Source: Umezawaea sp036375055 (GTDB taxonomy: Bacteria > Actinomycetota > Actinomycetes > Mycobacteriales > Pseudonocardiaceae). Taken from it: a stretch of DNA of 64,000 nt. The stretch spans positions 25,277-89,276 of the forward strand of contig NZ_DASUSQ010000062.1 in NCBI RefSeq assembly GCF_036375055.1. The letters are read 5' to 3'. The notes under the pieces are model-generated. The model ran no database searches, was not told the DNA's origin, and saw only the letters and a list, made by a program, of their open reading frames with translations. Shown here in pieces: positions 1 to 10,730 of this stretch. Within the stretch, counting starts at the first letter, position 1; each line of letters starts with the position of its first letter. The translations under genes and the position numbers were made by a program.

Positions 1-144
1 CCGTCGTCGATGACCGACGACGCCGACCCCGGCCACACACCGTGGAGCGGCGACGCCGACTCGCCGGTGGACCAGGCGATCCGCAACACCCGCCGCGCGG
101 TGTTCCCGCTGCACGGCCTGGACCCCGACGACCGCAGGGACTGA
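1..144 (+). CDS. C-terminal end of an AcuC-like deacetylase (partial)
   Basis: An open frame enters from the left edge and stops with TGA at 142-144, giving about 47 residues. The tail contains SPVDQAIRNTRRAVFPLHGL, which resembles the C-terminus of actinobacterial AcuC proteins (histone-deacetylase-fold lysine deacetylases). The next gene encodes a GNAT/acyl-CoA-synthetase protein acetyltransferase, and the AcuC-acetyltransferase pairing is common in actinobacteria. AcuC removes acetyl groups from lysine, for example on acetyl-CoA synthetase. The catalytic part lies outside the window, so the call rests on the tail and the neighbour only. Confidence 0.5.
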   Translation, partial: PSSMTDDADPGHTPWSGDADSPVDQAIRNTRRAVFPLHGLDPDDRRD

Positions 145-228
145 GCGCTCCCGCTGCGGTGCGTGTCCGCCTGTAGTGCGATGCGGGTACCAGAGAGCCA
201 GGACTTACCCCAAGGACTAGAGGAACCG

Positions 229-2910
<2,682 letters not shown>

Positions 2911-3120
2911 TCGCGTTACGTTGTTGAAGCACCCGTCCCACTTGTTGGGGATTGGTTCTGCTGGACCGATACCGAAGTCGATCTCGGCTTTCAGCCCTGG
3001 ACTCCGGCCATTTCTCCGCCTAGATTCCGCCCAGCGCGGCGTGCCATTGACGCCGCCCGTGTCCGATTACCGGACATGTGACGCAGGGTATCTGCTTCAG
3101 CGGGTCCGTAGAGGGGAAGA

Positions 3121-3945
3121 ATGGTGCCGGTCTTGTTGTCGCGCCTGGTCGCGGCCTGTTCGGCGGTGCTGTTCGCCAGCGCCTGCTCCTCCAGCGACGG
3201 CACCTCGGTCGCAGGCAAGGGCGATTTGATCATCGGTGTCTCGTTCGACCAGCCAGGACTGGGTGTGCGCAGGTTGGACGGCACGTTCCGGGGCATTGAC
3301 GTGGACGTGGCGCGCTACGTCGCGAACGAGTTGGGCGTTCCCGAGTCGAAAATATCGTGGCAGGAGGCGCAGCCCGCGAATCGCGAGAAGTTGCTGACCT
3401 CCGGGCAGGTCGATCTGGTCCTCTCCACTTACTCGATCACGGCGAAGAGGAAGGAGGTCATCGACTTCGTGGGTCCGTACTTCGTCGCGGGGCAGGATCT
3501 GCTGGTCCGAATGGACGAAAGCAGGATCAGCGGTCCGGAATCGCTGAACAACGACGCCAGCCTGAGGTTGTGCTCGGTTCAAGGAACTACATCGGCCGAG
3601 TATGTGAAGACCGAGTTCGCGCAGAACGTGAAACTCGTCGAGTACCCGAAGTTCAGCGACTGCGTGACCGCCGTGCTGGCGGACAACGCGGACGCGATGA
3701 CCACCGACGACGTGATCCTCGCGGGCTACGCGGCCCAGAACCCGGAGCTGTTGCGGGTGGTCGGCAAGCCGTTCAGCAAGGAGGAGTACGGCATCGGGAT
3801 CCGCAAGGGCGACGCCGAGGGGAGGGGGAAGGTGGCGGACGCGGTCCGGAAGATGATCGACTCCGGGGAGTGGAGGAAGATCATCGAACGCAACGTCGGC
3901 CCGTCGGGCTACGTGATCCCGGACCCGCCGACGGTGGCTTCCTGA
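3121..3945 (+). CDS. Glutamate-type ABC transporter substrate-binding lipoprotein (orphan)
   Basis: A 274-residue lipoprotein. The signal peptide ends in the lipobox ASAC with Cys22. The rest is a family 3 solute-binding protein (SBP_bac_3), with FRGIDVDVARYVANELG and DLVLSTYSITAKRKEVIDFV as in GluB-like glutamate/glutamine binders. AGGGGA lies at 3112-3117, giving 3 bases to ATG 3121 and 6 to GTG 3124, so either may be used. No permease or ATPase gene is adjacent, so it must share a transporter or act as a sensor. The 210-base upstream gap has no gene; it holds a small dyad (TGTCCG-ATTAC-CGGACA, 3060-3076) about 45 bases before the start. Confidence 0.8.
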   Translation: MVPVLLSRLVAACSAVLFASACSSSDGTSVAGKGDLIIGVSFDQPGLGVRRLDGTFRGIDVDVARYVANELGVPESKISWQEAQPANREKLLTSGQVDLVLSTYSITAKRKEVIDFVGPYFVAGQDLLVRMDESRISGPESLNNDASLRLCSVQGTTSAEYVKTEFAQNVKLVEYPKFSDCVTAVLADNADAMTTDDVILAGYAAQNPELLRVVGKPFSKEEYGIGIRKGDAEGRGKVADAVRKMIDSGEWRKIIERNVGPSGYVIPDPPTVAS

Positions 3946-4005
3946 GACGGTCCACACTCCGGTTTCACTCGTCTGCGTACTGTGCGCGACGTAAGCTAAC
4001 TGGTC

Positions 4006-4782
4006 GTGACTGCTACGCATCGCGTCCCCCCTCACCGGGCGGACGGCCCGGTTCGTGCCGGTATCCCCGAGCACGGCCGGATCCCCCGCTACTACGCCGT
4101 GAAGACCGAACTGCTCTGGTTGGTCGACGCACTCGGAGTCGGCGCCGCGCTGCCGTCCGAGCGCGAGCTGGCCGAACGCTTCTCCGTGTCGCGGGTGACC
4201 CTCAGGCAGGCGGTCGGTGAACTGGTCCTGGAGGGCAAGTTGCAACGTCGCCAAGGCAGCGGGACCTTCGTGGCCCCGCCCAAGCTAGTGCAACCGTTGT
4301 CGCTGGTCAGCTACACCGAGGGAATGCTGCGCCAGGGCGTCCAACCCGCCCGCAACGTGATCACGTGCGAACTCCTGCCCGCGGACGAGGTGCTGTCCAC
4401 CGACCTCAGGCTCGACGTCGGGGCCCCGGTCGTGCACCTGGAGCGGGTGCTGCTGGCCGACGAGGAGCGGATCGGTCTGGAGTCGACCTACCTGTCGGTC
4501 GCCCGGTTCCCCGACCTGCTGGACGTGTTCGACGCGACGACCTCGCTCTACTCGTGCCTGACGGACCGCTTCGGCGTCGTGTTCGACGAGGCGGAGGAGC
4601 GCCTGGAGACGGTGCTGGCGACACCGCGCGAGGCCCTGCTCGTCGGCAACAACCCCGCTCTGCCGATGCTGCTGCTGCACCGCGTCTCCTACGACACCGC
4701 GGGCGACCCCATCGAACGCGTTCGGTCGCTCTACCGGGGCGACCGGTTCAGCTTCGTGGCGAGGCTGACGGCCGAGAAGTGA
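4006..4782 (+). CDS. GntR/HutC-family regulator, DasR-like
   Basis: A 258-residue regulator. The winged helix is at about residues 27-95 (LPSERELAERFSVSRVTLRQ, then GSGTFVAPPK) and a UTRA effector domain follows (YTEGMLRQG, ATPREALLVG, YRGDRFSFVARL). These blocks closely follow DasR of Streptomyces, the GlcNAc/aminosugar repressor, although no GlcNAc genes lie beside it. The GTG start has no Shine-Dalgarno sequence; TAAGCT at 3992-3997 could be a -10, which would make the mRNA nearly leaderless. ACTGGTC across 4000-4006 equals one half of the known dre operator, suggesting autoregulation. The effector is not known from the sequence. Confidence 0.8.
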   Translation: MTATHRVPPHRADGPVRAGIPEHGRIPRYYAVKTELLWLVDALGVGAALPSERELAERFSVSRVTLRQAVGELVLEGKLQRRQGSGTFVAPPKLVQPLSLVSYTEGMLRQGVQPARNVITCELLPADEVLSTDLRLDVGAPVVHLERVLLADEERIGLESTYLSVARFPDLLDVFDATTSLYSCLTDRFGVVFDEAEERLETVLATPREALLVGNNPALPMLLLHRVSYDTAGDPIERVRSLYRGDRFSFVARLTAEK

Positions 4783-4938
4783 GCCACCCCGTCCACTGAG
4801 GACGGTAGGGCGGACGGGCGTCGACCGGAGGCGGACAACCGCCCGTTAGCAGGAGCTTCGCGCGGCCCCGGCGGAGGTACCGTGGTGGGGCCGCGGTGGC
4901 GCGGCGTTCGCGGCGGAGCGAACGGATCGAGGTGTGCC

Positions 4939-5265
4939 GTGACGTTCAAAGCGGAGTTCCTCGCCGAACTCGAGGACTGCCTGCGCGGCTACGGCGTGGT
5001 CCCGGTGAGCGATCCGGCCGCCCTGTCGCGGTTCATCGAGTACGTCCGCCTCCTGCCCGAGGACCATCCCCGGTTGCGCTGCCTCGAAGGCGTGGACCAG
5101 GGGTCGGGCTCGTTCTGGAACAACCCGGCCGTCTGGTGGGAGCGGGTGCCCACGTTCGGGGTCGTCCACACCGATTGCGGTGCCCTGCTGGACGACCTCC
5201 TGGACGAGGCCGTGAACGACGAGATCGACGTCCTGGAGATGGAGATCCGCGAACTCCCCGGCTGA
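4939..5265 (+). CDS. Conserved hypothetical protein, 108 aa
   Basis: A small acidic soluble protein with no signal peptide or membrane segment. The GTG at 4939 is preferred because GAGG at 4929-4932 lies 6 bases upstream; an in-frame GTG at 4882 would add a low-quality basic stretch. Motifs visible are FWNNPAVWWERVP and an acidic C-terminus (LLDEAVNDEIDVLEMEI). I do not recognise the family. It stands alone between the DasR-like gene and a terminator shared with the convergent gene at 5338. Confidence 0.55.
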   Translation: MTFKAEFLAELEDCLRGYGVVPVSDPAALSRFIEYVRLLPEDHPRLRCLEGVDQGSGSFWNNPAVWWERVPTFGVVHTDCGALLDDLLDEAVNDEIDVLEMEIRELPG

Positions 5266-5280
5266 CGCGGGCACGGGAAA

Positions 5281-5321
5281 ACCCGTTGTGCGCCCGGTGG
5301 TCGGTCGAACGCACAACGGGT
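5281..5321. terminator. Bidirectional hairpin terminator
   Basis: Perfect 12-base inverted repeat, ACCCGTTGTGCG (5281-5292) and CGCACAACGGGT (5310-5321), with a 17-base loop, between two convergent genes. Confidence 0.65.
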
Positions 5322-5337
5322 GGGGTCGAGAACCCGA

Positions 5338-6012
5338 TCAGACGGTCAGCAGCTTGTCGAAGAAGGCGCGGTACTGGCGCAGCGCCACCCGCAGCTCCTC
5401 GGTCTCCACCTGCTCGCCCTGGCTCCACTGGCCTTCCAGCGACTTCTTGTGGTCGGCGAACGTCGTGGCGAGGCTCTGCATCACCTGCGCGACCAGCTGG
5501 TCGGCGTGCTGCACGGCGTCTCTCGGGCTGTCCACGAAGTCGGACTGGAGACCGCGCCACTCGGTGCGGAACTGGTCGACCTCCTCGGAGGTGAACAGTT
5601 CGAGCGCGCCGTCGTCGGTGGTCGGCGTCTGCCGCGGGGTCTCGTCGTGCGCGAGGGCGGTCTCGTCGTGGGTGTCACCGGCGGCGACCGGCTCGGCGTC
5701 GGAGTGCTGGCCGTACTGCTCGGTGCCGTCGTGAGCGCGGTTGTCCGCGTCGACGTCCACCTCGTCGTACTGGTCGGAGACCACCGAGCGGTCCGCGTCG
5801 GCGTCGTACCGGTCCGCCGTCGTGCCGGTGGCGTCGGCGTCGTACCGGTCCGCCGCCGTGCCGGTGGTGTCGACGTCGTCCGCGCGGTCCGCGGTCGAGT
5901 CGCGGTAGTCGTCGGTGCGGTACTGGTCGTCCGCGTGGGCGGTGCGGTCGCGGCCGTGCTCCGGCAGCAGGTCTTCCGTGCTGAGGGGTCGCAGGTCCTG
6001 GCGCTCGGTCAT
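5338..6012 (-). CDS. Acidic repeat-containing protein, paralogue of the next gene upstream; function unknown
   Basis: A 224-residue, very acidic protein. The first 135 residues are low-complexity Asp/Thr/Ala-rich and hold two copies of a 12-residue repeat (core ADRYDAD), encoded by a 36-bp DNA tandem repeat. The C-terminal 85 residues fold like those of the gene at 6027-6593: both carry W-x3-Q-x2-FVD-x-P-x2-AV-x2-AD-x-LV and end with TE-x-LR-x-A-x3-YR-x2-F-x2-LL. A good GAAGGAG site precedes the ATG, 14 bases after the stop of the upstream paralogue, so the two form an operon. Unlike its paralogue it lacks a membrane segment. Confidence 0.65.
   Translation of the reverse strand: MTERQDLRPLSTEDLLPEHGRDRTAHADDQYRTDDYRDSTADRADDVDTTGTAADRYDADATGTTADRYDADADRSVVSDQYDEVDVDADNRAHDGTEQYGQHSDAEPVAAGDTHDETALAHDETPRQTPTTDDGALELFTSEEVDQFRTEWRGLQSDFVDSPRDAVQHADQLVAQVMQSLATTFADHKKSLEGQWSQGEQVETEELRVALRQYRAFFDKLLTV
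5795..5866. repeat. 36-bp tandem repeat, two copies, inside a CDS
   Basis: Copies at 5795-5830 and 5831-5866 differ at one base (5820 versus 5856). The period is a multiple of 3 and adds a 12-residue unit to the disordered N-terminal part of the protein at 5338-6012. Confidence 0.85.
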
Positions 6013-6026
6013 GGGATCGCTCCTTC

Positions 6027-6593
6027 TCAGGCCTTGTGGGCCCGGTCGTCGTGGGCCCGGTCGTCGGTGCTCCCGAGCAGGTCCTGGAACAAGGTGCGGT
6101 AGTGGACCATCGCGTTCCGGAGGTCCTCGGTCGTCGCGTCACCGGACTGGTCGCGCTGCGAGATCTCGTGCGCGGAGCGGTAGTGCTCCAGCGTGCGCGA
6201 GTGCTCGACGGAGAGGAGCTCCGCCTGCTTCTCGTAGCTGCCGGTGGGGTAGCCGCGCTCGGACATCAGGTCGGTGACGAGGACGTCGGCCTCGGCCACG
6301 GCGCCCGCGGGCGTGTCGACGAACTGCTCCTGGATCCGCGCCCAGTGGCGGCCGTAGCTCTCCCGCGACTGGGGGCTCAGCTCGCGGAGTTCGAGTTCCG
6401 CGTGCTTCTTCTGGCGCTCGACCAGTTCACGCTCCGCGGCCGTGCGGTTCTCGCTGCCCTGCACCGTGCGGTCGTACTCCGGGCCGAACCTGTCCTGCAG
6501 CCGCTTCCGCTGGAGGTACCTGTTCAGCAGGACTGCGATCACAGCCAGTACGACCAGCACGACGACGATGCCGATGATGGCGCCGGTGGACAT
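6027..6593 (-). CDS. Membrane-anchored protein of unknown function, paralogue of the downstream gene
   Basis: A 188-residue protein. Residues 4-24 form a single transmembrane helix (GAIIGIVVVLVVLAVIAVLL) followed by a basic, charged helical region and then the FVD-x-P / AD-x-LV domain shared with the gene at 5338-6012. The start ATG (6593-6591) has a near-perfect AAAGGAGG site, so the longer in-frame start at 6680 is rejected. Topology suggests the soluble part is cytoplasmic. Such proteins occur in many actinomycetes without assigned function. Confidence 0.75.
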   Translation of the reverse strand: MSTGAIIGIVVVLVVLAVIAVLLNRYLQRKRLQDRFGPEYDRTVQGSENRTAAERELVERQKKHAELELRELSPQSRESYGRHWARIQEQFVDTPAGAVAEADVLVTDLMSERGYPTGSYEKQAELLSVEHSRTLEHYRSAHEISQRDQSGDATTEDLRNAMVHYRTLFQDLLGSTDDRAHDDRAHKA

Positions 6594-6691
6594 CGCAGCC
6601 TCCTTTGGTCTGGGGGGAGTTGATGGAGGCTGGGTTCCCTTGTGCCGCAGGGATAAACATCCGAGTTGCGGATGGAGCAACGCCCGAACGC

Positions 6692-6730
6692 AAAAGGCGC
6701 ATCGGCCGCCTCCCGGCCGCCGACGCGCCT
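6692..6730 (-). terminator. Terminator after rtcB
   Basis: Read on the minus strand, GGCGCGTCGGC pairs with a downstream GGCCGATGCGCC and is followed by TTTTG (6695-6692), just past the stop of the RtcB gene. Confidence 0.6.
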
Positions 6731-6744
6731 TCAGCGGAGCGTGA

Positions 6745-7923
6745 TCACCCCTTCACGCACACGACCTGCTTCAGCTTCGCCACGACCTCGACGAGGTCCG
6801 ACTGGAGGGCGACGACCTCGTCCACGTCCTTGTAGGCACCGGGGATCTCATCCACCACCCCGGCGTCCTTTCGGCACTCGACACCAGCCGTCTGCTCGGC
6901 GAGGTCCTTGGCGGTGAACAACTTCTTCGCCCTCGTCCGCGACATCTTCCGCCCGGCGCCGTGCGACGCGGACTGGAACGACTCGGGGTTGCCGAGCCCG
7001 CGCACGATGTAGGACCCCGTCCCCATCGAGCCGGGGATGATCCCCAACTCGCCGCGCCCGGCCCGGATCGCGCCCTTGCGCGTCACGAGCACGTCCTCGC
7101 CGAAGTGCGTCTCCTCCGCCACGTAGTTGTGGTGGCAGCTGATCGGCTCGTCGAACCGCACGTGCTCGAACTCGGCGCGCACCACGTCGCACACCAGGCG
7201 CAGCATCACCGACCGGTTGCGCCGCGCGTAGTCCTGCGCCCAGTACAGGTCGTGCCGGTAGGCGGCCATCTCCGGCGTGCCCGCGAGGAACACCGCGAGG
7301 TCCGGGTCCGTCAGCTCGGCGTTGTGCGCGAGCTTCCGCGCCACCGCGATGTGGTGCTGCGCCAGCTCGTTGCCGATGTTGCGCGACCCCGAGTGCAGCA
7401 TCACCCAGACCCGCTGCCCCTCGTCCAGGCACACCTCCAGGAAGTGGTTGCCCCCGCCCAGCGTCCCGATCTGCCGCAGCGCCTTCTCGGCGCGCGCGTG
7501 CACGGCGGGCGTCAGGTCGTCGAAGCCGCGCCAGAACGCCTCCCAGTCGCGCGCGTCGCCGTCGCCGAAGGCGGGCTCGTCGTGCTGGTGGAAGCCCACG
7601 GGCACGGCGGCCTCGATCCGGCTCCGCAGGGAGCGCAGGTCGTCCGGCAGGTCCGACGCCGTCAGCGACGTCCGCACGGCCGTCATGCCGCACCCGATGT
7701 CGACGCCGACGGCGGCGGGCGACACGGCGTCGCGCAGCGCGATGACCGAGCCCACCGTCGCCCCGCGCCCGAAGTGCACGTCCGGCATCACGGCGACGTG
7801 CTTGACGGCCCACGGCAGCGCGGAGATGTTCCGCAACTGCCGCATCGCCTGCTCCTCGACCTCCTCGGGCCGGGTCCACAGGCGAATGTCGACCCCGTCT
7901 CCGGGGACCGTGATAGGTGCCAT
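6745..7923 (-). CDS. rtcB: RNA-splicing ligase RtcB
   Basis: A 392-residue RtcB. It joins RNA 2',3'-cyclic phosphate or 3'-phosphate ends to 5'-OH ends using GTP and Mn. The metal and GMP-binding residues are visible: DIGCG (Cys78), GGGNH (156-160), HSGSR (177-181), CHHN (263-266) and SHGAGR (320-325), whose His321 is the expected guanylylated residue. Length is slightly below the E. coli protein, as in many actinobacteria. No rtcA, rtcR or archease gene is next to it. The start at 7923 lies 51 bases after the stop of an ABC permease on the same strand and has no strong ribosome site, so the unit boundary is unclear. Confidence 0.93.
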   Translation of the reverse strand: MAPITVPGDGVDIRLWTRPEEVEEQAMRQLRNISALPWAVKHVAVMPDVHFGRGATVGSVIALRDAVSPAAVGVDIGCGMTAVRTSLTASDLPDDLRSLRSRIEAAVPVGFHQHDEPAFGDGDARDWEAFWRGFDDLTPAVHARAEKALRQIGTLGGGNHFLEVCLDEGQRVWVMLHSGSRNIGNELAQHHIAVARKLAHNAELTDPDLAVFLAGTPEMAAYRHDLYWAQDYARRNRSVMLRLVCDVVRAEFEHVRFDEPISCHHNYVAEETHFGEDVLVTRKGAIRAGRGELGIIPGSMGTGSYIVRGLGNPESFQSASHGAGRKMSRTRAKKLFTAKDLAEQTAGVECRKDAGVVDEIPGAYKDVDEVVALQSDLVEVVAKLKQVVCVKG

Positions 7924-7974
7924 GGACCAAGGCTAGGTGGAGTTTTCCTTACCGCCTAACGACTTTCGCCTCGG

Positions 7975-8778
7975 TCAACGGCTCACGGCCTTCCGGTACT
8001 GCCGGATCGCCAGCGGGATGAACACCGCGAGGATCACCAGGCTCCACAGCACCGAGGCCAGCACGGGGTGCTGCAACGGCCACACGTCCGGCGCGGGGAA
8101 CTGCGGGTTGGTGTTGCCGAACAGCTCCCGAGCGGCCTGCGTGACGGCGGAGATGGGGTTCCACTCGGCGAAGGCCTTCAACGGCCCCGGCAGGTTCGTC
8201 GTCCCCACGAAGGTGTTCGCGATGAACGTCAACGGGAAGATCACGATGAACGACGCGTTGTTCACGACCTCGGGCGACCGCACGGCGAGCCCCACCACGG
8301 CCATCCCCCAGGAGATGGCGTAGGCGAACAGCAGCATCACGCCGAACCCGGCCAGCGCCTCCAGGAACGACGAGTGGATCCGCCACCCCACGATCAGCCC
8401 CGTCACCGACATCACCACGATGACGATCACGTTGTTGAGCAGGTCGCTGGTGGTCCGCCCGATCAGCACGGCGGACCGGGCCATCGGCAGCGACCGGAAC
8501 CGGTCGATGATGCCCTTCTGCATGTCCTCGGCCAGCCCGGTGCCGGTGATGGTCGCCCCGAACACCACGGTCTGGGCGAAGATCCCGGCCATCAGGAACT
8601 CCCGGTAGTTCATGCCGGGGATCTCGATGGCGCTGCCGAACACGTACGCGAACAGCAGCACGAACATGATCGGCGAGAGGGTCGCGAACACGATGAGGTC
8701 CGGCACCCGCTTCACCTTGATCAGGTTGCGCTTGGCGACGACCGCCCCGTCCGCCAGTGCCTCGACGAACCCGTTCAC
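7975..8778 (-). CDS. ABC-2 type exporter permease (DrrB-like)
   Basis: A 267-residue membrane protein with about six hydrophobic segments and the ABC-2 signature regions of DrrB-type permeases (MNYREFLMAGIFAQTVVFGA; IIDRFRSLPMARSAVLIGRT). It forms the membrane part of an efflux pump with the ATPase at 8775-9752, whose stop overlaps this ATG by 4 bases (ATGA). A second, related pair lies directly upstream. The substrate is likely a drug or lipid-like small molecule, but the sequence does not tell which. Confidence 0.85.
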   Translation of the reverse strand: MNGFVEALADGAVVAKRNLIKVKRVPDLIVFATLSPIMFVLLFAYVFGSAIEIPGMNYREFLMAGIFAQTVVFGATITGTGLAEDMQKGIIDRFRSLPMARSAVLIGRTTSDLLNNVIVIVVMSVTGLIVGWRIHSSFLEALAGFGVMLLFAYAISWGMAVVGLAVRSPEVVNNASFIVIFPLTFIANTFVGTTNLPGPLKAFAEWNPISAVTQAARELFGNTNPQFPAPDVWPLQHPVLASVLWSLVILAVFIPLAIRQYRKAVSR

Positions 8779-9752
8779 GCGCCACGCTCCTCATCGGTCT
8801 GCCCGTCCTGCGCCGCGTGCCCCGTCAGCGTCAGGAACACGTCGTCCAGCGTCGGCCGCCGCAGGCCGATGTCCAACACCTTGATCGACTCGCCGTCGAG
8901 CAGCCGCACGGCCTCCACGAGCAGGTCCGCCCCGCCCGACACCGGCACCACCACGTGGTTGCTCCGCTCGTCGACGGAGATCTCCGCGATGGCGAGCGGG
9001 GCGAGCGCGGACCGGGTCGACGCCACGTCGCGGGAGGACCCGACGGTCAGCTCCAGCCGCTCGCCGCCGACCTGGGCCTTCAGCTCGTCGGAGGTGCCCT
9101 CGGCGATCACCTGGCCGTGGTCGATCACGGCGATCTGGTCGGCCAGCCGGTCGGCCTCCTCCAGGTACTGCGTGGTCAGCAGGACCGTCGTGCCCCCGGC
9201 CACGAGCTCCTCGATCACGTCCCACATGCCCAGCCTGCTGCGCGGGTCGAGCCCGGTCGTCGGCTCGTCCAGGAACAGCACGACGGGTTTGGCCACCAGC
9301 GCCGCGGCGAGGTCGAGCCGCCGCCGCATCCCGCCGGAGTACCCCTTCACCTGCCGGTCGGCGGCGTCGACGAGGTCGAAGCGCTCCAGCAGCTCCCGCG
9401 CCCGCTCCCGGCTGGGCTGCCGCCCCAGGTGGTACAGCCTCCCCACCATGTCGAGGTTCTCGAACCCCGTCAGCGTCTCGTCGACGGCCGCGTACTGACC
9501 GGACAGCCCGATCCGCCGCCGCAGCTCCCGCGCGTCCCGCACCACGTCGAGCCCGGCCACGGCGGCCCTGCCCGCGTCGAACTCCAGCAGCGTGGTCAAC
9601 ACCCGCACCGCAGTCGTCTTGCCCGCGCCGTTGGGTCCGAGCAACCCCATGATGCTGCCCTCGGGCACCACCAGGTCGAGCCCGTCCAGTGCGACGACGG
9701 ACCCGTACCTCTTGACCAGTCCCTCGGCCACGATCGCGTCTGCCATGCGCAC
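8775..9752 (-). CDS. ABC exporter ATP-binding protein (DrrA-like)
   Basis: A 325-residue ATPase. Walker A GPNGAGKTT near residue 40, signature YSGGMRRRLDLAAAL, Walker B VVLFLDEPTTGLD and the H-loop region TTQYLEEADRLAD are all present, followed by a C-terminal DrrA-type extension (residues about 225-325). ATG 9746 (MADAIVAEG) is an equally good start. It is translationally coupled to the permease at 7975-8778. A 17-19 bp terminator separates it from the upstream exporter pair, so it probably has its own promoter within 9753-9822 or depends on readthrough. Confidence 0.88.
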   Translation of the reverse strand: MRMADAIVAEGLVKRYGSVVALDGLDLVVPEGSIMGLLGPNGAGKTTAVRVLTTLLEFDAGRAAVAGLDVVRDARELRRRIGLSGQYAAVDETLTGFENLDMVGRLYHLGRQPSRERARELLERFDLVDAADRQVKGYSGGMRRRLDLAAALVAKPVVLFLDEPTTGLDPRSRLGMWDVIEELVAGGTTVLLTTQYLEEADRLADQIAVIDHGQVIAEGTSDELKAQVGGERLELTVGSSRDVASTRSALAPLAIAEISVDERSNHVVVPVSGGADLLVEAVRLLDGESIKVLDIGLRRPTLDDVFLTLTGHAAQDGQTDEERGA

Positions 9753-9822
9753 ATGATGGGCCCACGCACCGACATTTTCGCCCGATTTGTTCTTCCAGTC
9801 CCCTGACCAGGTGGTACGACGA

Positions 9823-9865
9823 CCGTCGCCGCCGCACCGGTGGCAAACCGGTGCGGCGGCGACGG
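9823..9865 (-). terminator. Strong hairpin after the upstream exporter pair
   Basis: Perfect 17-base arms (9825-9841 and 9847-9863), extendable to 19, with a 5-base loop, 20 bases past the permease stop at 9885. Confidence 0.7.
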
Positions 9866-9884
9866 GGTCGGGGAGCGGTGGGGG

Positions 9885-10730
9885 TCAGCTCATGCTGCGG
9901 TAGCGGCGGACGGACAGCGGCCAGAACACCGCGATGATCGCCAACGGCCACAGCACGGCCATCAGCATCGAGTGCGTGGACACCCACGAGTCGCCCGGCC
10001 AGCCGGGGTTGCCGAACAGCTCCCGGATCGCGCCGACCGTGGCCGACAGCGGGTTCCACTCCGAGATGGTCCCCAGCCACGCGGGCATCATCTGCGGCGC
10101 CACGAACGTGTCCGAGAACATCGTCAGCGGCAGCAGGACCGTCCACACGACCGAGGTGTTCTCCGGCTTGATGATCAGCCCGAGGTAGATCCCCAGCCAG
10201 ATCATCGCGACCCGCAGCAGCATCAGCAGCCCGAACGCGATGACCACGTTGCCGAACCCGAGGTGCCACGTCCAGCCGACGGCGACGCCGCACAGCATCA
10301 GCACCACGATGTCCAGCGTGGAGTTCAGCAGGTCCGCGATGCTGCGACCCGCCAGGTACCCGGCGCGGGACATCGGCATGGTCCGGAACCTGTTGTTGAC
10401 GCCCCGGTTCGTGTCCTCGGCGATGGCCACCAGCGTGACGCCGACGCCGAGCACGATGCTCTGGCCGAACAGGCCGGGCATCAGGAACTCCCGGTAGTTC
10501 CACCCGCCGACGACCATGACCGCGTTGCCGAAGACGTAGCCGAAGACCAGGATCGAGACGACCGGGTACATGACGCTGCTGAAGAGCCGGACGGGCTGCC
10601 GGATCCAGTGGATGAGGTCGCGGGACGCGACGTTCCACGAGTCGCTGACGAGCCACCGCAGGCGCTGCACCACGCTGCGGGGCGCCCTCGGCATCGGTGC
10701 CGGGGTGATGGGGGGCAGGGTCAGGCTCAC
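9885..10730 (-). CDS. ABC-2 type exporter permease (DrrB-like), second copy
   Basis: A 281-residue permease with about six membrane segments and the same family blocks as the first copy (WNYREFLMPGLFGQSIVLGV; VNNRFRTMPMSRAGYLAGRS). The GTG start at 10730 overlaps the ATPase stop by 4 bases (GTGA). The open frame continues upstream through the ATPase gene, but that is antisense-free frame noise and not part of the protein. It forms an exporter with the ATPase at 10727-11686. Confidence 0.85.
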   Translation of the reverse strand: MSLTLPPITPAPMPRAPRSVVQRLRWLVSDSWNVASRDLIHWIRQPVRLFSSVMYPVVSILVFGYVFGNAVMVVGGWNYREFLMPGLFGQSIVLGVGVTLVAIAEDTNRGVNNRFRTMPMSRAGYLAGRSIADLLNSTLDIVVLMLCGVAVGWTWHLGFGNVVIAFGLLMLLRVAMIWLGIYLGLIIKPENTSVVWTVLLPLTMFSDTFVAPQMMPAWLGTISEWNPLSATVGAIRELFGNPGWPGDSWVSTHSMLMAVLWPLAIIAVFWPLSVRRYRSMS

